From: Xanthoparmelia taractica
Taxonomy: Eukaryota; Ascomycota; Lecanoromycetes; Lecanorales; Parmeliaceae
Reading direction: 5' to 3'
DNA: 64,000 bases
Assembly (NCBI GenBank): GCA_033085395.1
Contig: MU853183.1
Coordinates: 186,001-250,000, forward strand
Below the pieces are notes generated by a model, which made no database searches, was not told the DNA's origin, and was given only the letters and a program-made list of their open reading frames with translations. Positions 56,778-64,000 of the stretch are shown in pieces. The translations under genes were made by a program, and so were the position numbers. Positions within the stretch are counted from its first letter, which is position 1; each line of letters opens with the position of its first letter.

Positions 56778-58097
56778 ATGTCCACCTTGCCAACAGAGCT
56801 ACTGCGTCTCATCGTCTCGCAAGTCGCTCTCTCGTATGTGTACTACCACAACGCGGACAATTACAGAAATGATATTGACACACTTAAATCTATACGCCTT
56901 GCCAACTGGGAGCTCTCCCAGTTGGCATCCGTGTATCTGTTTGAGGAGCTCATCCTCTATTTTACAGAAGCCAGCCATGCCAAAATGATGGCTATTGCCC
57001 AGCATCCTACATACTATTCTTACGTCCGATCGCTTATGATTGCTCCTAAGGCCATACCAGGTCCTCTTTCGGACAGAGATGCATTCGTGGAATGGTTCAA
57101 CCAGACGAGGCCTCGGCTTACGGAGCGTGGCTATGATATAGAGTTTTTACTGGTTTCGCAACGCACGAAGCGTGTGCTTGAGAACGATGCACGCTCCATC
57201 GATTTTCATTACGCTGAATACAAGTCTTTTTATAAAGAGCAAGATCAACTATCTGAAAAGGCTGGGAATCTTTTGAAGACTGCCATCGGTTGCTTTGCGC
57301 GCCTAGAGGAAGTGGGATTCACAATGCATATACCACGCATAGAATACTCAGTCCCATCTGCGGATGACGCCGCTATCAGTGAACTCTGGCAAGACTGCGC
57401 ATGCCGCTATAGCTATGATTTCGACCAGTCAGCCCTGATCTTAAGAGCTGCGCTTCATGGTCGATCATTTGCAGCGGCTCCAATTGATATCAGCAAAGCC
57501 TTATACAATATGGACACCATGGTAATTGACCCCTCGAACCCTGTCACTTCTGAGCCAATCCAGCGACTAGTTACCAATGCGAAGGAATTCAACTTCTCCA
57601 TCCAGACTTGGGATTTCCATGGATTACAACAGCTTTTCGACACAGGCAAATGCCAGACATTCCTTGGGTCAATCCGAACCCTTGAATTACTCAGATGTTC
57701 AACATTCAAGCTTCAGGGGTCTCCGCGTCTATACCCAACGGTCTGGGACGTCTTAGGTGAAAACACGTGGCAACATCTCCATTGCCTAGAGCTAACTGGA
57801 TTTTGCACCTCTGCGACAAAGCTATCCAAGCTTCTCAACCGTCATAGATCCATTTTGCGGAAGCTTCTCTTGCAGCATATACTGCTTAGCCGAGGGTACT
57901 GGTGTGAAGTATTCACCAAATTACAGGGACCCGCTGTGCGAGACGTCAAGGTCTACCATGTCAGCCGCGGAGTGGATCTCGAATCTTTTTTAGAAAACAT
58001 GGAGGAACTTCCTTTCGATCAGATACCGTCCTCGCCCTGGCTCCATGACTTTTTGTTGCGAGGAACGTCGTGGGACATAACGACGCTGGTCTCTTGA
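56778..58097 (+). CDS. F-box-like protein, 439 aa
   Basis: I start at the ATG at 56778 because MSTLPTELLRLIVSQ opens an F-box-like helix (LPxELLxxI) and upstream in-frame codons give no ATG. The motif continues through LKSIRLANWELSQLASVYLF and EELILYF, the usual fungal F-box pattern where residents and leucines line the Skp1 contact. The rest resembles the long leucine-containing C-terminal regions of fungal F-box proteins (TFLGSIRTLELLRCS, HCLELTGFCTSATKLSKLL) and could be a degenerate LRR-like array. F-box proteins recruit substrates to SCF ubiquitin ligases. The target is unknown. No intron is needed and the frame is intact. Confidence 0.72.
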   Translation: MSTLPTELLRLIVSQVALSYVYYHNADNYRNDIDTLKSIRLANWELSQLASVYLFEELILYFTEASHAKMMAIAQHPTYYSYVRSLMIAPKAIPGPLSDRDAFVEWFNQTRPRLTERGYDIEFLLVSQRTKRVLENDARSIDFHYAEYKSFYKEQDQLSEKAGNLLKTAIGCFARLEEVGFTMHIPRIEYSVPSADDAAISELWQDCACRYSYDFDQSALILRAALHGRSFAAAPIDISKALYNMDTMVIDPSNPVTSEPIQRLVTNAKEFNFSIQTWDFHGLQQLFDTGKCQTFLGSIRTLELLRCSTFKLQGSPRLYPTVWDVLGENTWQHLHCLELTGFCTSATKLSKLLNRHRSILRKLLLQHILLSRGYWCEVFTKLQGPAVRDVKVYHVSRGVDLESFLENMEELPFDQIPSSPWLHDFLLRGTSWDITTLVS

Positions 58098-60227
58098 CTG
58101 GAATTGTGGAAGCTAGATTATATCCGTGAATACGAAGCTATATGTGAACGCTTTCGGGTTAGAGAGCCCGCTGTTGAAGAAGGGTTTTCCGAGACACGGT
58201 CCCCATGAATAGCACTTGTTGTGTCCCACGAGACCAATACCTCTTAAACCAAGGCTTTACGCTTGTTTCGAACCGCAATAGGCCCTTTTCGCTTTTGGAT
58301 CAGACTAGCAAGCAGGATCCTTCAACAGGACATCTCGATTATATTCTGTGATGATATGTCACAGGCCAGGAATTTGAAGAACTTCGATGGTCCATCAAGC
58401 TAGACCCTAGTCGATGTGGATCCTCATCCAGCGTTGATCTTGCCGACGCTACTAGCACTGCTATTTGGGCGAGTATTGCGCTTGGTTGGATCTCAGACTG
58501 TAATGTTTAAGAGCTCTGAGTGGTGGAACGGTATAGGAACGCTAGGGTGTTGTTATATTTATATCGTGGTATCGGTATAGCAAAGAGATTCTGCATCTCG
58601 GTTTCGGCTCTGCGATCTGTAACGATTGCTCCAACGCTCGTTGGGTCGGATATCGGTAGTGGAACATTGGGACTCGACTCCACGAGTCTGACCGACAGAT
58701 TTTAGATCCCCAGCACATCACTGCTTGTCTTGCTCCTTCCCTCCCTCTTCCCCTTCCTCCCTATTTCTTACATCCCCCCAACCCCAACCCCTCCCTTTTT
58801 CCCCAACCTCCTCACCCTAAGATCCCCCCGCCCCCTCTCACCCTAATAAGATCCCCATCCCCATCCCAATCAATCACTTACTTATCTACTTACCTACTTA
58901 CCACGCTCCTTCCCTGTCTATCGATCCAGTTATCAGTACCCACACCCCCGAACCACGCGTCTCCTTCCACACCAATCCAATCCAATTATCTCGTGCCTCT
59001 CTTTTTTATCGTCGGGGCTCTCTGTGCTGTTGATGACATGATTCTGCGTCGTTGGTGCATATAGTATAGTACGGCGCGGTAGGTTTATCATGCAATACGA
59101 GCACGTTTGACAGGGGAGCGTGTTAGTGTGGATCTTCTATGAGGCGGAGAGATTGCTACAGCACTTGGTCCTATCATTCCTGATTTGCTTGCGGAATTTG
59201 TATTACTTACACGCCAAGTTTCGAAGTCACTTCCTTTGATTCCATGATCTCCTGAAACCTAGAATCTAATATTGCTAGCCACAATCCGATACCAGCCTCC
59301 CGTAGCGCCACAAGGTCCATGCTCCTTCCTCAATGTAACGCATATAGCCGTCCCGAAACGCTGGCTCGATCTAGCATTGAACGCTGCGGTGGTGAAGACG
59401 CGTAATTTATGTTTCAGAGTTGCAAGGGCAATCGCAATCGCAATGTAACATGAATTCTCTCTGCATGGGATTATTAGTATTGAAGACCTCCAGCTGCAGC
59501 CGTGGTCCCATATCGTCGCCATTGACCTCCAAGCGCACTCTTCCTCCCTTCAATGGATACAAGTGGACAGCCGTCTATGCCCAGAAGTAGTTGAAGCTGA
59601 GAGCCAGGTTCGAGATTGGTGTGAAGGGCGCGAATCCGTGGTCGTGAAGGATGCAATTACTAGCGAAGTATCTAACAGTGGGTTTGCGCTATCATTGTAA
59701 GGCTGTCTCGCTAGTAGATGGAAACCACGGCAGCAGGAGCCGAGGATTTATGATCGAGGCCGAAACGGACGGGAGCAAATTCAGAAAGGGGACGTGATTG
59801 TTTTTTCCGTGAATGAATAAAGAGTAGTCAGGGACCGTAGCTCGAGGCCGTAAAGAAGTATGCCAGCCAGCTGGTGGAAAGGACCAATGCAGCGGCTCAG
59901 GCCTTTGAACTCAAGAATATAATTCTTGTCCAGCTACCGGCTCGCTCTCATATCGATTTCCGGGTCAAGGACGGTGATGTGATGGCGAGCGTGCTGTAGC
60001 AAGAACCCTGCAGGCTGCCATAGCTGTATATGCTAGTGCATAGCCGGCGCGAGGCAGGTCAGAAATAGAGGTAGAGTACTGTCGAGAATGTTGTGTCATC
60101 TGAAGAAGACTACCTTTGTTTCAAGCCACTGGCCTTTTCAGAAGAGGTGTCGCTGGTAAACAAATCCTAGGGCTGCGCTACACGAGGTGACAATTCACAA
60201 GGTCCCAAACCACTGCTGCATCCAGGT
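58098..60227. other. Intergenic, C-rich low-complexity tract, no gene seen
   Basis: About 2.1 kb. A C/T-rich tract occupies about 58730-58990 with CCTACTTACC-like units. Frames at 58520-58705 and 59259-59656 have no recognisable domain. Confidence 0.4.
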
Positions 60228-61795
60228 CTATGACTGCTCTCGACTGTGAGTACTCAATTCGTCGAGTAGCTGGACGGTCTCCCCAGGGTTTGCTATCCAT
60301 GCCGTCGTACACGCCAATCTCGCTTTAAAGTCATTGGCTCCAGCAGACAGAAACTGATCTCCAACATGTAAAGTCTTACTACCCTCGATGCCACCGAGGT
60401 AACGTTGGCATGCAAGGACACCCCATCCCTTATCGCCAATATCCACAAACACGTCATTGCCTCCGTTGAAAGCGCAGAAAGGCAGCTTTCTTGCAGACGG
60501 CGACATTTCAACAACTTGCTGCGTTACCAGGACAGTCTCTTCGAGTTGCTCGCGGGTGAATTTACGGGCATTTGGCGCTGCGGTTGGGATTATACCGACG
60601 GCTCGCTCTTTCCGCAAGATTTCGGCTGACAAGTCCATGTTGGAGATACATTCACGCAGGGCTTTCTCAGCGACGTCAAGTAAATCTTGTATGTCTTCCT
60701 CGGTCCATTCTCGCATTTCAGGGAGTATCCATTCGCTTCTTTTGACGTATCTCAGGAGGTATTCTGAGGAAGTATCAAGTTGGAAGAGGAAATTGCTTTC
60801 TCCGCCCAGGATGATCAATTCTGGATTGCTCACTTGTTGTATGGCCACAGCGGCTTTGATTGCATCCAGAAGGCCGTAAAGGCGATCATAGTACTTCTTG
60901 GCTTCTGTATAGCCTGCTGCTGTCACTATGCCTACCTTGGTACCCTGAGCTAGGAGGCTCAGGATTCTCGGAATCACCGGGTTTTCAGCGGTTAATGACT
61001 GACCGTCATCTGGCAAGGAGATGTCAGCCATGAGGATATGCAGAAAGAAAAATGTGTAGTAGGGGATATTTTATTTTATTCGCAGGTTGGCCGCGTCCAT
61101 GCAGGCTCAACTAACAGTGAACGAACAACAAGTTGGGACAGGAGCCACACTCTCTCCCCCAATTCGTTTTCAAAAGAGAACTTCAATACACGTACCATAA
61201 AGTGTCACATCCCCATCAAACGTCACCAACCGCGGCGGCCCATCCCTCACCAACCCCAAAATCTGCGCCGAATTCAAAACCAATCTTATATCATTAAAAG
61301 AAGGCGGCACGAAACGTCTCGAGCTGATCCTCCGCAGCAGATCCTGATACTCAAATGCTTCTGCTAGAAGCAACGGCGTAAAAAAGACGCCAACGCTCGG
61401 AACTAACAATTTCAACTTGGAACGTGCGTGGGTGCCATTTTTTTGGTGCGCGATGTGGTCATTGATTAAGTCTTCTACCTGGAGATGGTTAGGCAAAGCT
61501 AGTAAGTTTTTCGATTGATTGATTGATTGATTGAGCGGAGATTTTGGGAAGTTGGTACGGTCTAAGGACGACTCGTGGAGGGATGATAAGAGATACACAC
61601 ATCGCCCAAAATCTCCGCATACCGCCTATGTGCCGTTGATGCCATCTTCACCAGCACATCCTGCCGGTCCTCATACGCGGCCGTGGGCTGCGAGTGTAGG
61701 ACAAAGGGTACAGCGAGCAGACCTTTGATCCATTCAATGAGCTGGTCCCGTCGGTGCGTCTTGAGGGCGTATTCGACACGGTAGCGCGTTGTCAT
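60228..61795 (-). CDS. ISN1: IMP-specific 5'-nucleotidase
   Basis: Three exons, 61795-61601, 61478-61196 and 61009-60228, with 122- and 186-bp introns, give 419 aa. The start MTTRYRVEYALKTHRRDQ is the conserved ISN1 N-terminus, followed by EWIKGLLAVPFVLHSQPTAA. Exon 2 holds KLKLLVPSVGVFFTPL and the HAD-type catalytic loop TFDGDVTLYDDG (Asp-x-Asp-x-Thr), split by the second intron. Exon 3 holds GTKVGIVTAAGYTEA, ELIILGGESNFLFQLD, FCAFNGGNDVFVDIGDKGWG and LHVGDQFLSAGANDFKAR with its metal-binding Asp. The enzyme dephosphorylates IMP to inosine in the cytosol as part of purine turnover. The family is highly conserved in fungi, so this is a reliable housekeeping marker. The first intron carries a GATT microsatellite. 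Confidence 0.95.
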
Positions 61796-62293
61796 TATGT
61801 GTGGGGAAAGGGGGGCGTCGTGAGGGAGGGAAGAGCGGAAGGAAAGGGAGGGAGGAAGGGGTGAGGGATAGGGATAGGGGTGGAGACAGGGGTGCGGGGC
61901 TAGCTTCGGGTATTATTCGGTCGGGTTAATGCCGGGCTGGAGAAGGTGAGTTGCGAGGAAGGACTCTGTACCTTCTTTGTACCTGCAACTCGTGCCATGG
62001 CGCGAAACGTATGCTGTGTGCACCGGCGTTGTGGTTATTGGGTTAGTAGTCAAGTACGGCGGAGACTGTGGCGTCTTGGAAATTCCTATCCAAAATTAAC
62101 CACATTCGCATGGGCCTTTCGAGATGTCTGCTGCATTTTGTAGGTACTCAATCATTATTGACTAATTAAACATGACAGCCATGAGAACTTTTATCAAGAG
62201 GCGCTTTTATCTGTACCGATGTTGCTTAAATGACTGGCAATGTTCTCGCCTATGTCGTATATAATTGTTATCACAAGAAGCACCGCCTCAAAT
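61796..62293. other. Intergenic, no gene seen
   Basis: About 500 bp between the ISN1 start and the 3' end of the second ABC transporter. It holds the ISN1 promoter, with a G-rich, AGGGA-type stretch at 61800-61890. Confidence 0.4.
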
Positions 62294-64000
62294 TTATTCA
62301 TTCACGTCATCAGGGACTGAACTCCTATACAGCTGACTAAACGCCGACGACGGTTGCGCCATCAGTTTGAATGGACTGTCGAGTTCCACTAGAGTCCCCT
62401 TGTCCAGTACGGCCACTTTGTCAAAGTCGGTAATGGTGTCCAGCTTATGCGCTACGGCGATGATGGTGTGGCGAGAGAACTTTTGACGGATGATGCGCTG
62501 GATTAATGCGTCGGTTACGTCGTCGAGACTGCCCAAGTACCAGTTCATCAGTATGGTTGCTCTGGGAATTGGGGGAGACGGAGATGGAATAGCTAAAAGA
62601 TGGTGCGTGCGGGGTGATGGAGGAGGTACATACCTGCTTGTGGCCTCGTCAAGAACAAGAATAGAGCTCTGTCTCAAAAGTGCCTGAGCCAGACACAGCA
62701 GCTGTTTCTGTCCATGCGAAAGATTTACATCCTCGATATTGGCGTCCAAACCTCCTTTCCCCTGTATCCCGTCCCACAACCTTACATCCTGCAAAGCCGC
62801 AATGATGGCTTTATCCGTAGCCTTCTGATACGGATCGATGTTCAGACGTACGCTGCCGTTGAGCAGGAATATATCCTGTGGCAGGCCGATGATGCGAGAC
62901 CTCACTTGGTGGCGCGGGATGGTACTGAGGTCGATTCCGTCAACAATTATGCTCCCCGTGCGCAGCTCGAGCATCCTGAAGAGCGTCAATATCAAAGACG
63001 ACTTGCCGCTGCCAGTGCGGCCGCATATTCCAATCTTCTCGCCGGCTCGGATAGAGAGCGTGAGGTCTTGAAGAACCATGCGATTGCTGTCATAGCCTGC
63101 GCTTACGGAATTGAATTCAATGGCGCCTTGGGCAGGCCAGTCAGGTGGCAGAACCGAAGTCTCTTGGATTGTGTCTTCAGGGTCAGTGGTGCTGGTGAAG
63201 TTCCGGATGCGGCTGACGGCTCCGATGTGCGTTTCCAGCATCGTCCAGTATTGCAATACAAGCTTGAGGTGCTGGCCGAACAGGATCACGTTTAGTAGGG
63301 CAATGCCAACGTAGGTAGTGCTGATAACACCTCGTAGGCCAGTGATAAGCGACATGAGCATTACAGCTATCGCGCCGACGAGTAGGTCGAGCACTAATTG
63401 TAGCCAGCGCTGCACGGCGAAGAGGAGGTAGAACGGTCGCTGCGATTGGTCCAGGAGGTGATTATTTTTGGCCTCCAGCGAATGTTCCCAGCCGAATGCG
63501 CGTATCGTTGTGAGTCCGGCGATGGTTTCGCTAAACAAAGAGTAAAGTGGTGATTTGGCTTCGAGGTCAAGAAATCGTAGTTGACGTGAAGTGCGCAAGT
63601 AGAATTTTTGAATCAGGTAAACGAAGAGGAAACAGACGGGGAATGATATCGCGGCGTATACTGAGGAGACGCCTATAAGAACGATTTGCGCGACACAAAG
63701 GATGAAGGCTGCAACGAAGTTCAGCGCCGAGAGAGGTAGGTCCATGTCTATGAGTTGGAGGTCTTGCGAGAATCTGTTGAGTGTGACGCCGGTGTCTGTC
63801 GTGGAGAAAAAGGTCAGTGGAGCTGCAAGCACCGTTTTAAGCAGTCGGTGGTGGAAATTTCCGCCTGATTGCGGCACCATAGTGATTATGATTTGCCAGC
63901 AACTAATGATCAGGGAAATGAGGCCCATCACACCGAGCATAGCATAGATACCGAGATAGTAGCCTAACTTTTGGTTCGGATGTCGAGCGTTTGCGGCCGC
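62294..64000 (-). CDS. ABC transporter, ABCC (MRP) subfamily, C-terminal half only in window
   Basis: The frame runs off the right edge, so only TMD2 and NBD2 are seen. Exons are 64000-62634 and 62528-62294. The 105-bp intron (GTATGT...GGCAG) is a multiple of three and open, but removing it restores LDEATSSLDDVTDAL, so it is clearly an intron. TMD2 shows APLTFFSTTDTGVTLNRFSQ and LFSETIAGLTTIRAFGWEHS. NBD2 has Walker A GRTGSGKSSLI, Q-loop GLPQDIFLL, the unusual signature LSHGQKQ in place of LSGGQ, Walker B ILVLDEATSS and the switch region VAHKLDTI, where His is kept. It is a multidrug- or conjugate-type exporter. It differs clearly from the ABCC gene at 51426, so this is not a recent duplicate. 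Confidence 0.93.
   Translation of the reverse strand, partial: AAANARHPNQKLGYYLGIYAMLGVMGLISLIISCWQIIITMVPQSGGNFHHRLLKTVLAAPLTFFSTTDTGVTLNRFSQDLQLIDMDLPLSALNFVAAFILCVAQIVLIGVSSVYAAISFPVCFLFVYLIQKFYLRTSRQLRFLDLEAKSPLYSLFSETIAGLTTIRAFGWEHSLEAKNNHLLDQSQRPFYLLFAVQRWLQLVLDLLVGAIAVMLMSLITGLRGVISTTYVGIALLNVILFGQHLKLVLQYWTMLETHIGAVSRIRNFTSTTDPEDTIQETSVLPPDWPAQGAIEFNSVSAGYDSNRMVLQDLTLSIRAGEKIGICGRTGSGKSSLILTLFRMLELRTGSIIVDGIDLSTIPRHQVRSRIIGLPQDIFLLNGSVRLNIDPYQKATDKAIIAALQDVRLWDGIQGKGGLDANIEDVNLSHGQKQLLCLAQALLRQSSILVLDEATSRYVPPPSPRTHHLLAIPSPSPPIPRATILMNWYLGSLDDVTDALIQRIIRQKFSRHTIIAVAHKLDTITDFDKVAVLDKGTLVELDSPFKLMAQPSSAFSQLYRSSVPDDVNE

Overview
This window looks like nuclear DNA of a filamentous ascomycete fungus (Pezizomycotina). 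Genes are interrupted by many short GT-AG introns, mostly 46-71 bp, with CTAAC/CTGAC-type branch sites. The gene families (ARP9, ISN1, FSH1, fungal bZIP, PKS-NRPS hybrid, trans-acting enoyl reductase, CYP52-like P450, ABCC transporters) are typical of that group. I cannot name the species. All gene models below were spliced by eye from the sequence.

Layout. 1-6.6 kb: a BTB/POZ gene cut by the left edge, a secreted HExxH metalloprotease, the chromatin-remodelling subunit ARP9 and a small hypothetical gene. 7.2-11.2 kb: a large ankyrin-repeat gene with a 100-N assembly gap inside near-identical 102-bp repeats. 11.6-16.4 kb: an exonuclease III-type AP endonuclease and a five-exon amidase, separated by minisatellites. 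17.1-19.9 kb: two decayed genes, one phosphotransferase-like and one RING-finger-like.

20.3-42.7 kb is the core of the window, a biosynthetic gene cluster. It has an eight-exon PKS-NRPS hybrid of about 4019 aa (KS-AT-DH-MT-inactive ER-KR-ACP-C-A-T-R), a cytochrome P450 in the same orientation, a divergent trans-acting enoyl reductase, and an FSH1-family serine hydrolase about 2.8 kb beyond it. The expected logic is that the PKS half makes a methylated polyketide, with the stand-alone enoyl reductase supplying the missing ER activity. The NRPS half then adds one amino acid, the R domain releases the product, and the P450 oxidises it. The hydrolase may edit or offload chains. The final product cannot be read from the sequence.

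43-49.3 kb holds an SDR pseudogene, an intact bZIP transcription factor and a CYP52-like P450 pseudogene with several lesions. 51.4-64 kb holds a complete ABCC (MRP-type) transporter, an F-box-like gene, the IMP-specific 5'-nucleotidase ISN1, and a second ABCC transporter cut by the right edge. Intergenic DNA is long and rich in simple repeats, including two unrelated 9-bp tandem arrays and a short interstitial TTAGGG tract. The mix of intact core genes, a cluster and several relics suggests a dynamic accessory neighbourhood.
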